The notes under the pieces were generated by a model that saw only the letters and a list, made by a program, of their open reading frames with translations, ran no database searches and was not told the origin of the DNA. Position numbers and translations under genes: made by a program. Positions 1-8,529 of a stretch of 64,000 nucleotides of DNA are shown piece after piece. Numbering within the stretch: position 1 is the first letter of the stretch; every line of letters begins with the position of its first letter. The DNA is from DAOUVR01 sp034430535 (lineage in GTDB: Bacteria; Chloroflexota; Dehalococcoidia; E44-bin15), in the NCBI GenBank assembly GCA_964443325.1, contig CAYUCL010000003.1:62001-126000 (forward strand). Reading direction: 5' to 3'.

Positions 1-132
1 AACTCGGAGGGAATCCCCATCGGCACGCACTTCGTAGGACGTTACGGTGACGAAGCCACTCTCTTTCGCCTTGCGGCACAGCTTGAGGAGGCGCATCCAT
101 GGGCCGAGCGCCTACCTCCGGTGTCAGCTTGA
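1..132 (+). CDS. Amidase, C-terminal fragment
   Basis: The frame is open from the first base to a TGA at 130-132 and gives 43 residues. The run GIPIGTHFVGRYGDEATLFR followed by LAAQLEEAHPW is the typical C-terminal end of amidase-signature (GatA-like) enzymes, which hydrolyse amides with a Ser-cisSer-Lys triad. The catalytic part lies outside the window, so substrate cannot be judged. The start is beyond the left edge. Confidence 0.8.
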   Translation, partial: NSEGIPIGTHFVGRYGDEATLFRLAAQLEEAHPWAERLPPVSA

Positions 133-180
133 GCAGCACTGCGGGCGGTCTTGGAATAACACCAGAAAATATGAATTAGG

Positions 181-229
181 CGAACTCAGAGTTCGTCCGT
201 ACTACTTGTTAGGTGAAATCATCCCTAAC
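181..229. promoter_or_regulatory. Two small inverted repeats upstream of the CbiX-like gene
   Basis: CGAACTC (181-187) and GAGTTCG (189-195) form a 7-bp inverted repeat with one central base. GTTAGG (208-213) and CCTAAC (224-229) form a second one that ends just before the AAGGAG ribosome binding site (232-237). They could be an operator or an mRNA hairpin near the RBS. No function is shown. Confidence 0.3.
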
Positions 230-242
230 ATAAGGAGACACT

Positions 243-752
243 ATGAAAACCGTTGTCGTTCTTGCCATGCATGGCGCACCGCCAAATGACTTTCCCAAAC
301 ACAAACTGGCTGAATTCTTTTCATTATATGGCGGTCCTGGACATACATCTGAGACAGATTCCGTAGCGCCTAAACACCGCTATGCCGAGCTGGAGGCTAG
401 TATGCGCGCGTGGCCACGTACAGAACAGAATGATCCCTTCTACCATGCTTCACAGGACCTGGCAATACACCTAAGCCGAGCAACAGGACATGAGGTGATT
501 GTTGGGTTCCACGAATTTTGTGCACCCGATTTGGATGAGGCGCTTGAACATGCGATAAAACATGGAGCCGATAAGGTCATCGTCATTACACCAATGATGA
601 CCCGCGGTGGCGAGCATTCCGAGGTGGACATTGCTGCCACGGTAGAACGCGCGAAAACGCTACACCCTGATATCCCTATCACCTACGCATGGCCGTTTGA
701 GGTCTCCGAAATAGCGCAGTTTCTTGCCTCACAGATAGCCCGGTTTGCTTGA
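243..752 (+). CDS. CbiX-like sirohydrochlorin chelatase family protein
   Basis: A 169-residue protein of the chelatase fold. The CbiX/SirB family inserts cobalt or iron into sirohydrochlorin for cobalamin or siroheme synthesis. Visible marks are the N-terminal HGAPP motif (His10), GFHEFCAPDLDEAL (about 88-101), and ITPMMTRGGEHSEVDI with His125, the usual second metal ligand. The length matches a short single-domain CbiX with no fused C-terminal domain. An AAGGAG ribosome binding site 5 bases before the ATG supports the start. No cobalamin genes lie next to it; it stands alone between an amidase and a MarR regulator. The fold assignment is firm, the exact metal is not. Confidence 0.75.
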   Translation: MKTVVVLAMHGAPPNDFPKHKLAEFFSLYGGPGHTSETDSVAPKHRYAELEASMRAWPRTEQNDPFYHASQDLAIHLSRATGHEVIVGFHEFCAPDLDEALEHAIKHGADKVIVITPMMTRGGEHSEVDIAATVERAKTLHPDIPITYAWPFEVSEIAQFLASQIARFA

Positions 753-912
753 CAGACCACGTCTCTTACCCCAATAGCGTGTTACATCTCCTATAATCAC
801 ACCCACTTTACGGTCTGATCGATCGTCCTCAATTACCTGAATAGCGCCGCTTCTATTCTCCACTATTAATCTATATCAAGTCCTCGTATGTGATCTGTAC
901 TTCTCTCTCTAA

Positions 913-948
913 ATATGTGTTGACAACGAGACATATACTTGGTATAAT
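913..948 (+). promoter_or_regulatory. Consensus sigma-70 promoter with overlapping palindrome (putative MarR operator)
   Basis: TTGACA (920-925), a 17-bp spacer and TATAAT (943-948) give a perfect housekeeping promoter for the MarR gene. ATATGT (913-918) and ACATAT (931-936) flank the -35, and GTTGACAAC (919-927) is itself a palindrome, so a dimeric repressor bound here would block the -35. Autoregulation by the adjacent MarR protein is an inference. Confidence 0.6.
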
Positions 949-1026
949 ACAAATAGTTAGCCTTACAGTAATAGATTGTGTTACCAATAATATGTGCCTT
1001 ATTCAAATAAAGCTAGGAGGCGCTAC

Positions 1027-1512
1027 ATGACAGTGGAGCATCAAAACGAGGAACTTGTCGAACATGTGCTCGAGCTCGGGGCCAAGATATTCCACGAGTT
1101 GCTTCCCATAATACCAAAAGAGGTGCTTCAATTCGACCTGACCATGCCCCAGCTCAAGGTCGTCCTTCTTCTCTTCTTAAATGGGCCGATGCGCATGAGT
1201 GATTTAGCCTCTGGGTTGAGCGTCAGCCTGGCTACAGTAACGGGAGTGGTAGACCGATTAGTTGAAAGAGACGTCGTGTTGCGGGAGAGCGAGCCCACGG
1301 ATCGCCGGGTGGTGTTGTGCCGTCTATCGGAGAAAGGCCAGGAGCTGACAGATGTGCTGTGGAAATCGGCCCGCGACAGAACAAGGGAGCTGCTTATGGC
1401 AATGACCGTACCCCACCTGCAGTTGCTCAACGAAGCGCTCGAGGCGCTGCTACAGGCCGGTACAGCAAAGAAAGATGACTTACAGCAGGTAAGGGTAAAT
1501 GATATTCAATGA
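1027..1512 (+). CDS. MarR family transcriptional regulator
   Basis: A 161-residue winged-helix regulator of the MarR family, which binds DNA as a dimer and usually leaves it when a phenolic or other small ligand binds. The helix-turn-helix region is GPMRMSDLASGLSVSLATVT, followed by GVVDRLVERDVV and a wing with REPTDRR-like sequence (RESEPTDRRVV), all classic for the family. The start at 1027 is chosen because AGGAGG (1015-1020) sits 6 bases upstream; a longer frame from 994 has no such site. The following SDR gene starts 27 bases after the stop, so the two probably form an operon. The promoter upstream carries a palindrome suited to autorepression. Confidence 0.88.
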   Translation: MTVEHQNEELVEHVLELGAKIFHELLPIIPKEVLQFDLTMPQLKVVLLLFLNGPMRMSDLASGLSVSLATVTGVVDRLVERDVVLRESEPTDRRVVLCRLSEKGQELTDVLWKSARDRTRELLMAMTVPHLQLLNEALEALLQAGTAKKDDLQQVRVNDIQ

Positions 1513-1539
1513 GTCTAATACCCACGCAAGGAGGACCGA

Positions 1540-2496
1540 ATGCGTGTGCTGATTTCGGGTGGAGCGGGACGATTGGGGATCAGTGTCTGCCGGACCTTTT
1601 TACAACAGGGATTCCAGGTGCGCGTATTCGACCTAAACACGGAACGCAACAGAAAGAGCGTCAAAGAGCTTGGGCCCCAAGCGGAGATCTTTTGGGGAGA
1701 TATCACACAACCCCATTCGGTGCGGGAGGCTATGGAAGGAGTGGACGCAGTGGTTCACATGGCCGCCATCCTACCCCCTGTTGCCTACGAGAAACCTGAA
1801 CTGGCCAGTAAGGTTAATGTGGGAGGTACCAAAATAGTCGTTGACCTGCTAAAAGAAAAAGGTGGCCATATCCCATTCGTGTTCACATCCTCGGTGGCAG
1901 TGTTTGGCCCCTCTCCCAACGCCACTGAACCTATCAGCCCGGAGAAGAATGTGCCGCATCCCAAAGGGCCATACGGTGAGACCAAACTTCAAGCCGAAAA
2001 CCTTATCAAAGAAGCAGGGATTAACTATGTGATCTTGCGCCTGACGGCTACTATGTACCTCGCTTTTGGGACAAGCGACCTCAAGCGCTTGTATAGTGTC
2101 TCGCTTGACAATCGCATCGAGTTCTGTCATCCAGATGACACCGCTGTGGCGATACGTAACGCCATCAATAATTTTGACGCCGTAAAAGATCAGACGCTGG
2201 TGATTAGCGGAGGGCCTGGTCAGCAAATGCTGTACAAGGACATGATTCGTCGCATCCTGCGAATTATGGGGTTGCCAGTGCCGCCAACCCACAAATTCAC
2301 CAAGGAGCCATATTATCTGGACTGGTATGACACCAGCAAGTCTGAAAAACTCCTTTGCTTCCAGCGAACCACGTTTGCTGACTACCTTAAGGACTATTCC
2401 CGAGGGCTAACCAAGCAGTACTCCGCACTGTTCCTGCCTTTCATGCTCTACTTTGTAGGACCTCTTTTTGGCAAGATTATTGTTCATTTCATTTAA
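1540..2496 (+). CDS. NAD-dependent epimerase/dehydratase (extended SDR)
   Basis: A 318-residue extended short-chain dehydrogenase. The N-terminus VLISGGAGRLGISV is a GxxGxxG nucleotide-binding loop, DLNT at the end of strand 2 suggests NAD preference, WGDIT marks the adenine pocket, and FTSSVAVFG with PYGETKLQAE supplies the Ser and YxxxK catalytic residues. Such enzymes act on nucleotide sugars, sterol-like or hydroxyacyl substrates; the substrate cannot be told. The last 20 or so residues are hydrophobic (FLPFMLYFVGPLFGKIIVHF) and may anchor the protein to the membrane, which is unusual for the family. AAGGAGG (1528-1534) supports the ATG. It is likely co-transcribed with the MarR gene. Confidence 0.8.
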   Translation: MRVLISGGAGRLGISVCRTFLQQGFQVRVFDLNTERNRKSVKELGPQAEIFWGDITQPHSVREAMEGVDAVVHMAAILPPVAYEKPELASKVNVGGTKIVVDLLKEKGGHIPFVFTSSVAVFGPSPNATEPISPEKNVPHPKGPYGETKLQAENLIKEAGINYVILRLTATMYLAFGTSDLKRLYSVSLDNRIEFCHPDDTAVAIRNAINNFDAVKDQTLVISGGPGQQMLYKDMIRRILRIMGLPVPPTHKFTKEPYYLDWYDTSKSEKLLCFQRTTFADYLKDYSRGLTKQYSALFLPFMLYFVGPLFGKIIVHFI

Positions 2497-2625
2497 ACCA
2501 TAGCACTGCTTCTAGATTGCAACACTAGCGCACATAGCGTAATTCCAAATGAAATCGCCTATATAGTCAGCAAATCAACTAAGTCGCATTTGTAAGTCGA
2601 TCGAAACCTCGTAGCAGATTACTAA

Positions 2626-2658
2626 AGAGAGGATGCCATATATAATGGCATCCTCTCT
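2626..2658 (-). terminator. Strong hairpin downstream of the zinc-ribbon gene
   Basis: Arms 2626-2639 and 2645-2658 are perfect 14-bp inverted complements (AGAGAGGATGCCAT and its complement) around a 5-base loop. On the minus strand it follows the zinc-ribbon stop by about 30 bases and is followed by a short TTT. It may terminate both the zinc-ribbon transcript and the convergent SDR transcript, although the T-tract is weak. Confidence 0.5.
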
Positions 2659-2686
2659 CATAGCATTGCCCTTCTTAAGTGACGGC

Positions 2687-2977
2687 TTAGCGCCTCATTT
2701 TAGAATAACAGTCGCTGCAGTACACTGGTCGCCCTTGTCGGGGCTCGAAAGGTACCTGACACTGAGCGCCACAAGATGCACACACAGCGTCATACATCTG
2801 CCTCGGTCGACCATAGCCGTAGCCACCACGTTGCTGTTTCCTGGCTTCTCGGCATTGAAGACACCGCTTGGGCTCATTAGTGAAGCCCCTGCTGGCGAAT
2901 AGCTCCTGCTCGTCCGCACTAAAGACGAATTCCGCACCGCACTCTACACAAGTTAGAGTCTTATCCTCGTAGTCCAT
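2687..2977 (-). CDS. Double zinc-ribbon protein (zf-trcl plus CxxC-x17-CxxC)
   Basis: A 96-residue protein with two zinc knuckles. The first, CVEC with a 25-residue gap to CLQC, resembles the zf-trcl ribbon. The second, CASC-17 residues-CSDC, fits the CxxC-x17-CxxC domain family exactly. Between them lies a Gly/Arg/Tyr-rich linker (RGGYGYGRPRQ). Proteins of this make-up are small presumed nucleic-acid or protein binders of unknown role and are common in Dehalococcoidia and related anaerobes. The start at 2977 is favoured over an upstream in-frame Met because AAGGAGG (2984-2990 on the complement) lies 6 bases before it. It is a single gene flanked by a hairpin terminator and the repeat-rich region. 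Confidence 0.75.
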   Translation of the reverse strand: MDYEDKTLTCVECGAEFVFSADEQELFASRGFTNEPKRCLQCREARKQQRGGYGYGRPRQMYDAVCASCGAQCQVPFEPRQGRPVYCSDCYSKMRR

Positions 2978-3169
2978 GGATAACCTCCTTTCTAAAGCAC
3001 TCGGTTGCCGTTTGGTCATCCATGGCCCAGGGAATTCGTGAGGAATCGCTCGGGGTGGGATTTGCAAACCTTCAACCAGAGGAATAGTCTACCATAGAAT
3101 TGTATGCATGTCAAGCCAGCGTACTCGTTCAGGTGACCGGTATCACCTCACCCTCCCCACTTTCCTTGT

Positions 3170-3330
3170 TATTTTGACATGAACTCCTTCCTTGTCATTC
3201 TGAGTGCAGCAAAGAATCCCATGGCGCTCAGGACAGGCTCCGGCGAAGAATCTCGGTTTGGTAGAGACCCTTATGCATGCCCAGTGAAACAGTAGTGGCG
3301 GGTTTTAAACCCGCCCCTACAAAATGACAT
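3170..3330. repeat. Degenerate intergenic repeat patch
   Basis: This stretch has no gene. It carries TTGTCATTCTGAGTGCAGC followed by AAAGAATC, a second GCGAAGAATC about 50 bases on, and GTAGTGGCGGGTTTTAAACC followed by CGCCCCTAC, a near-perfect palindrome. From memory, elements with this wording are dispersed many times in Dehalococcoidia-like genomes. Only one copy of each is visible here, so multiplicity in this genome is not shown. Confidence 0.5.
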
Positions 3331-3412
3331 CCGCCCAATTAATTGGGCAACTACACTTATCAACTCATACAATTGCCGTAGTTGCCTGATTTATCCGAAA
3401 CATTGGCAAACA

Positions 3413-3468
3413 GGGTAGCCTAGAGCATCTGCTCTAGGCTTGGTTGGAGCATATGCTCCAACCTACCC
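3413..3468. repeat. Nested double palindrome (cruciform-like element)
   Basis: AGCCTAGAGCA (3417-3427) pairs with TGCTCTAGGCT (3430-3440). Immediately after comes a perfect 22-bp palindrome at 3442-3463 (arms GGTTGGAGCAT and its complement). GGGTAG (3413-3418) pairs with CTACCC (3463-3468), which would close both hairpins into a three-way structure. It lies 8 bases beyond the stop of the minus-strand HpaB-like gene and could act as its terminator or be a mobile REP-like unit. Confidence 0.65.
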
Positions 3469-3475
3469 CATTGTT

Positions 3476-4963
3476 TTAGATGTCCACCTCTGGTGGCCAT
3501 TCTGGCAGGTCCTTAAGTTCAGGGTGTTCCTTCCACCCAGGTATACCGGCAATTCTCTTAGCAATGGCTTTATACCTTGGCCAATCAGCAGAAGCGTAAA
3601 GAGCCATCCTTTGTGCTGCTAGAGAGCCTTCAGCATGAATAACGGTAGCGTCATGGCTATCACCGGTCAGATCCTTTACCAGCCTTATAGCGCGAAGCCG
3701 ATGTTCAGTTGGTACGCCACCCTTGGCGGCAAGATATTTGTCAATAAAAGGCTTTTCTTCAGGGTTCATCCAATCTTTGTAGCCAAAGACGGTTGTTGTG
3801 ACTCCACCCGTGATATCGGCAAGAAGCTTGGAAGCCTCGTGCTGACCATTGGCAAACATGAACTTGGCTATATTGGTATACATCAGGTTGGGAGCAGCCA
3901 AGCCAATATCTTCATACATGTCAGGGTGCTCACAAGCTGCCTTGGCCATGGTATCGTTTATCTGGCAATGCATGGCAAGCCATGCCAATTTCTCCTGGAT
4001 ATGAGGATACTTATCCAGACCATTGTATTCAGCCATCAGCGCCGCCGCGCCGGCAGTTTGCTCCAGTGATATCACTTTGTGAGTAGTGCCAAAGAGACGG
4101 TGGAAAACGCCAAAGGTCCAGGCAATATCTCTGGAAAACTGCCATTCGCCACACATAAACACCCTGTTCCAGGGGACAAAAACATCATCAAATACAATCA
4201 TGCACTCACTAATCCCCGCAGAACGTCCGGTGAGAGGCCAATTCCACTGGGCTTCCTCACCCGTTTCCGTAAAATGCGGTGGAGTGGTTATTAATGTGAT
4301 GCCTTTAGCATTTATGGGAGTGGCAAAGACTAGTGCATAGTCCTTGTCTTCTTCACGGTGAGCCCGACATGGCGAAATGATCAGTTCGTTGGCATCGGGG
4401 GTAGCGCTTATGTGCGTCTTGGCTCCTCGCACTACTATGCCGTCTTTTTGCCTATCAACAACCCTGACATAGAAATCCTGATGCTGTTCCTGCGCTGAGG
4501 GTCGAAGGCCCCTGTTGCCCTTAACATCGGTAATGGCTCCGGTGATAGCCGGGTCCGCTTTTTTCAGGTGCTGGCGATAATCCTCAACAGCATCCATATA
4601 ATGCGTGCCTAATTCCCGATCCATTCTTGTAGCGACAACACCTGCGGCAGCCAGGGCATCAGGACCCATACCACTAATGCCTGCTCCTACCCGGAGAGCG
4701 GTTATATAAACATCCCTTCGTCTTATAAGGTCTTCAGCGGTTTTGGGCTGATTCCACAGGAACATGACTCTTTCCCCGTCCTCCTCCATGGTAATCAGGT
4801 CTCGATATTGAGGATCATTAGCAAGAACATAACCCATGGCTCTACGCTGGATGGCTCCCTTCATAAGGGGATGCTTCGTTATGTCGGGTATCTTCTCCCC
4901 CATAAGATAAATCACTCTTCCGTCATTCAAGCTTTCTATATACTGCTGTGGTGTCCTAATCAT
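3476..4963 (-). CDS. HpaB/AbfD superfamily protein (4-hydroxyphenylacetate 3-hydroxylase or 4-hydroxybutyryl-CoA dehydratase-like)
   Basis: A 495-residue flavoprotein of the acyl-CoA-dehydrogenase-like HpaB/AbfD superfamily. Family marks include ITDVKGNRGLRP (about 143), DFYVRVVDRQKDGIVVRGAK, ECMIVFDDVFVPWNRVFMCG and HAEGSLAAQRM. In the clostridial dehydratase AbfD an Fe-S cluster is held by Cys99, Cys103, His292 and Cys299. Here the first Cys region reads RVGAGISGMGPDAL with no cysteine, and the later site reads HRLFGTTH, so the His is kept but the Cys is replaced. A cluster-free flavin enzyme is therefore more likely than a true dehydratase. An oxygen-dependent hydroxylase would be odd in this anaerobic setting, so the reaction is open. 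AAAGGAGG precedes the ATG. A paralogue lies at 17305-18744. Confidence 0.75.
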   Translation of the reverse strand: MIRTPQQYIESLNDGRVIYLMGEKIPDITKHPLMKGAIQRRAMGYVLANDPQYRDLITMEEDGERVMFLWNQPKTAEDLIRRRDVYITALRVGAGISGMGPDALAAAGVVATRMDRELGTHYMDAVEDYRQHLKKADPAITGAITDVKGNRGLRPSAQEQHQDFYVRVVDRQKDGIVVRGAKTHISATPDANELIISPCRAHREEDKDYALVFATPINAKGITLITTPPHFTETGEEAQWNWPLTGRSAGISECMIVFDDVFVPWNRVFMCGEWQFSRDIAWTFGVFHRLFGTTHKVISLEQTAGAAALMAEYNGLDKYPHIQEKLAWLAMHCQINDTMAKAACEHPDMYEDIGLAAPNLMYTNIAKFMFANGQHEASKLLADITGGVTTTVFGYKDWMNPEEKPFIDKYLAAKGGVPTEHRLRAIRLVKDLTGDSHDATVIHAEGSLAAQRMALYASADWPRYKAIAKRIAGIPGWKEHPELKDLPEWPPEVDI

Positions 4964-5086
4964 GACAACCTCCTTTAATTAGATTTCAACTCCGCTACCT
5001 GCTCCATGACTTTTATACTATACAACCTTCTTCACCTCCAACAAGTTAAATTCTACTAATGCTTAATACGAAAGACTGCATAACAT

Positions 5087-5114
5087 AGAATATATATTCC
5101 CTCTTTCATGTCAA
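5087..5114 (-). promoter_or_regulatory. Putative sigma-70 promoter of the HpaB-like gene
   Basis: On the minus strand TTGACA (5114-5109) is followed by a 16-bp spacer and TATTCT (5092-5087), about 120 bases before the ATG at 4963. It separates this gene from the upstream flavin oxidoreductase. Confidence 0.5.
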
Positions 5115-5136
5115 GTGAAAACGAAAGCGCAAGTGC

Positions 5137-6087
5137 CTACTCTGCACCCGCCAATGAGCCAAAACTCAGGCAAATAGCCATCGCTTCTTCTATCAGTCTC
5201 GTTACTATTTGTTCAGCACTCTCGATTTCTGTGATCATCCCGCCAACCTGCCCTGCTGTCACGCTTACATCCGATCTGCTCCTGCGTTTCCTCTTAATCT
5301 GACTGGCCAGGTCTTCAAGCTCTTGGGCTGTTGCACCTTCTCTCTGTCTACGAAACCACTGCTCCAACTCAGGGCTTTTGAGCACTCGAACATTTCTACC
5401 GGTGAAAATCGGCGTAGGGACTGTGTCTTCTTCTGAAGCTTCAAGTATCTTCTGTTTTTGTTCAAAGCTAGCCCCACTCTCATGGGTAGCTAAGAAACGA
5501 GTTCCCATTTGGACCCCACAGGCTCCTAGCGCCAAAGCAGCAACAAAGCCACGAGCATCGCCTATCCCCCCTGCGGCAACCACTGGGATCTTCACCGCGC
5601 TAACCACCTGAGGAATTAAAGGCAAGCTACAAACTGTCCCCACATGCCCCCCAGCCTCCATGCCAGACGCTATAACTGCGTCAGCTCCTTCCTTTTCCAT
5701 TCGTACAGCGTGCCTTACGGCGGCCACCACCGGCAGAACGGTAATACCACGTCCCTTCAGCAAGGATACGATGGGCTTCTTGGGATCTCCACGTCCTGTG
5801 GTAACTATGGTAACTCCCTCTTCAACAGCCACCTTTGCCACGCGGCTGACAAAGGCTGGCTTAGCAGCATAGATGTTGAGGCCGAAAGGTTTGTCGGTGA
5901 GAGCCCGGGTTTGACTTATCTCCTCTCGCAATTGCCCAGTAGTCAAACCGAAAGACGCTAAAACCCCCAAAGCTCCTGCATTGGAGACGGCTGCTGCCAA
6001 GAGATGCCCGCCACTAACACCACCTAAGGCACCCTGAATAACAGGGTATTTGATTCCAAGCAGGTCACAAAGCTTCGTGTGAAACAT
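5137..6087 (-). CDS. Nitronate monooxygenase / FabK-like flavin oxidoreductase
   Basis: A 316-residue FMN TIM-barrel protein of the 2-nitropropane dioxygenase/FabK family. The N-terminus LLGIKYPVIQGALGGVSGG, the central ASGMEAGGHVG (containing the family His), PVVAAGGIGDARG and GACGVQMGTRFLATHES phosphate-binding segments are diagnostic. Members either oxidise alkyl nitronates or reduce enoyl-ACP in fatty-acid synthesis. Neighbouring CoA enzymes make an enoyl-thioester reductase role plausible, but the sequence alone does not decide. The ATG lacks a clear ribosome binding site; a TA-rich stretch sits directly before it, so a leaderless message is possible. Confidence 0.8.
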   Translation of the reverse strand: MFHTKLCDLLGIKYPVIQGALGGVSGGHLLAAAVSNAGALGVLASFGLTTGQLREEISQTRALTDKPFGLNIYAAKPAFVSRVAKVAVEEGVTIVTTGRGDPKKPIVSLLKGRGITVLPVVAAVRHAVRMEKEGADAVIASGMEAGGHVGTVCSLPLIPQVVSAVKIPVVAAGGIGDARGFVAALALGACGVQMGTRFLATHESGASFEQKQKILEASEEDTVPTPIFTGRNVRVLKSPELEQWFRRQREGATAQELEDLASQIKRKRRSRSDVSVTAGQVGGMITEIESAEQIVTRLIEEAMAICLSFGSLAGAE

Positions 6088-6356
6088 ACTATATATAATG
6101 CAATAGGAAGCTAGTCTTCAGAGCGCTCATACTGCCATCTCCCACATCCCCAGGCACCCTTCATCCAGCACCTGAATGTGAACATCAAAAGCCTACTACC
6201 CTGCTTATGAACTGTCAATGGGAGGGGGTCGATTGCGAGTTTCAAAAAGGATGAAGATGTTATATTATTGGAAGTTAAGATACTAGCTTAATGGCTAGTT
6301 GTGTAGATGGGAAGGTTGTTCATCGGAGTTTATTTTAGTCAGCTAGGGGGAATAGA

Positions 6357-7481
6357 ATGGCTATCGCTATTCTATATCGAGAAGAACTAAAAGAGTATGA
6401 TTTTGGTCCAGCTCATCCGTTTCGAGGAGATCGGTATGAAGCATTTATTCACCTGCTAAAGGACAGTTTGACTGAGGACGATATCTATAGGATTATCGAA
6501 TCAGATTGGGCCACTGCGAAAGACCTGCTGCGAATATGCGATAGTGATTACATAGATTTCACCACTGAGTTCTACAAAGCAGCCAATCTAGGACTGGACT
6601 ATGGTGGGCCATTTAGTCAATTCCACTCCGACGATAATGCACCGGGCGGCATAACAGGGAAGGTAGAGGAGGCAGCCAGGCTGGTCATCGGGCAGGCTGA
6701 ACTAGCTTGCGATCTGGTTGAGCGCGGTGAATTCAAAAAGGTAGTGTCCATCGGCGGAGGGCTACATCATGCCCAGAAAGACTATGGGGAAGGCTTTTGT
6801 CTCTATAACGATGTTGCCTTTTGCGCTACATATTTGATGGAAAGCTACGGTTTGGAAAGGATTTTAATTTTGGACACCGATGCCCATGCCGGAAATGGAA
6901 CCAGCGCCTATTTCTACCAGACCTCAAAGGTACTGTTTATCGACTTGCACCAGGATCCCTTAACGCTATATCCCGGTACTGGGTTTGCCCATCAAATCGG
7001 CGAAGGAGACGGAAAAGGTTTCACAATAAATGTGCCTCTCCCGGTTTTTGCCGGCTATGACTCCTATAAACTGGTCTTCGACGAGATAGTCCAGCCGGTA
7101 GTTAACGAGTTTGGGCCTCAGATTATCATTAGGAACGGGGGCTCCGACCCCTATTTTGACGATGGATTGACTAGCCTGGGTCTAACCGTAGTCGGGTTCC
7201 GGATGATAGGAGAGATAGTCGCTCAGTTGTCTGCCCAGCTCTGCCAGGGTAGGGTTATCGATTTAATCGCCTCTGGGTATAACAAGCGAGCCTTACCTTA
7301 CGCCTGGCTAGCATTGATTTGTGGATTGGCTGGCATACAAATCTCTATCGCTGACCCTGAGCCGATTCCTCAAAGATTCACCAAAGATCCTTCATTCGAG
7401 GATACCAGGACAGTAGTAGGGGAGGTTAAGGGGAACCTAAAAGATTTCTGGCGCTGTTTCAGCACGGCTCAATCGCTTTAG
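6357..7481 (+). CDS. AcuC-like class II histone deacetylase family protein
   Basis: A 374-residue arginase/deacetylase-fold enzyme. AcuC and relatives are zinc hydrolases that remove acetyl groups from lysines or polyamines; AcuC counters acetylation of acetyl-CoA synthetase. Visible motifs are GGGLHHAQKDYGEGFCLYND (the double-His catalytic segment), ILDTDAHAGNGT (Asp and His zinc ligands), FIDLHQDPLTLYPGTGF and RNGGSDPYFDDGLTSLGLT (third zinc ligand Asp, in SDP). All zinc and proton-relay residues appear present, so it should be active. The length is normal. The start has AGGGGG about 7 bases upstream. Nothing nearby names the target, though several acyl-CoA synthesising genes occur in the window. 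Confidence 0.85.
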   Translation: MAIAILYREELKEYDFGPAHPFRGDRYEAFIHLLKDSLTEDDIYRIIESDWATAKDLLRICDSDYIDFTTEFYKAANLGLDYGGPFSQFHSDDNAPGGITGKVEEAARLVIGQAELACDLVERGEFKKVVSIGGGLHHAQKDYGEGFCLYNDVAFCATYLMESYGLERILILDTDAHAGNGTSAYFYQTSKVLFIDLHQDPLTLYPGTGFAHQIGEGDGKGFTINVPLPVFAGYDSYKLVFDEIVQPVVNEFGPQIIIRNGGSDPYFDDGLTSLGLTVVGFRMIGEIVAQLSAQLCQGRVIDLIASGYNKRALPYAWLALICGLAGIQISIADPEPIPQRFTKDPSFEDTRTVVGEVKGNLKDFWRCFSTAQSL

Positions 7482-7794
7482 GGCATCCATCTTTTCCCTG
7501 CTATCCAATCTCGACCTTCGTACTGCATTCCCGGGAAAAGCAATCCTTCCATCGTATGTATCACGATCGGTGGCGAACGGATGCCCATCTTTGCCGCCTT
7601 GAAGCGGTAGATTTGCAATGCATTTCTTAGGTGAGCGGTTTTTCTCCCTCATTATCGCACTATGAGATATGCTATTTAATGAATACACCTTGACTTGCGT
7701 CCCTACCTATTGTTGATTAAAATATTATCAGCACCATGAAAGTCGAAGCAACAATGACAAGCGACAATGCCAAGGTAGAGCGAGGTGTAGGATA

Positions 7795-8490
7795 GTGGAA
7801 ACCGGGGATGAAAGAATACGATATGCCATTGAACACACAGCGGTGTTGAGATTCCCCAGGCAATCTCTGGCTACATTCGGCACTACCAATGTGAACTACT
7901 ACTTATTAACCAAACCGGTGTATGCCGAGATGGTAGATAAAGAAGAGACTGTCATAAGGGAGGGGAGAGTCAGTGCAGAAAGACCGAAGATAATAACACC
8001 TTCTTATCTTACCAGACTTGAGGGTTTTGGCGAAAATGCCAGGAGATACCTTGAAGTTGTAGTGAGAGAGTATGGGCCTCATGCTCCTGGGCTTCTCTAT
8101 AGCTATAAAAATGAGCCGAAAGGGCTCTCAACTGTATCCGACGGATTGGGCGTAGTAGTCGGAAGATTAAATGAGAGAATAGACAAGGAAGAAAATAGGC
8201 TGGCAGCGATTATACAAGGCATTGATGAACTGTGGGACGTATCGCTACTCAAGTTCATAAAGGAGTTAACAGAGGGGTCACTTAGAAGCAACCTTGCCGA
8301 ATTAGGTAGTAGAGGCCTCCTCGACATAGACTACGCCGGTGTTCCAAGAGATGCAAGATATCGAATTGAGCTACTTTTTCAGCAGGTCGCAAGCGGTGAA
8401 CGAGACCCATCGGAACTGAAGAGAGAGCTTGATAGATGGGAGCTGTTCCCTGAATACGAGGACCGATTCCTCGGCCTATTTAGCAAATAG
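7795..8490 (+). CDS. Conserved-looking protein of unknown function
   Basis: A 231-residue protein that I do not recognise. It begins with a GTG (METGDERIRYAIEHTAVLRF) preceded by GAGGTG at modest distance. The first 70 residues look beta-rich (TVIREGRVSAERPKIITPSYLTRL), the rest strongly helical with many charged residues (LNERIDKEENRLAAIIQGIDEL, KELTEGSLRSNLAELGSRGL). No transmembrane segment or signal peptide is seen. It stands alone: about 310 bases of open intergenic sequence lie upstream, in which I see no convincing promoter, and the convergent CoA-transferase pair lies downstream. Confidence 0.6.
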   Translation: METGDERIRYAIEHTAVLRFPRQSLATFGTTNVNYYLLTKPVYAEMVDKEETVIREGRVSAERPKIITPSYLTRLEGFGENARRYLEVVVREYGPHAPGLLYSYKNEPKGLSTVSDGLGVVVGRLNERIDKEENRLAAIIQGIDELWDVSLLKFIKELTEGSLRSNLAELGSRGLLDIDYAGVPRDARYRIELLFQQVASGERDPSELKRELDRWELFPEYEDRFLGLFSK

Positions 8491-8529
8491 GCACATCCCT
8501 TCACCGCCGCGGTGGCGCAAATCTGCTGA

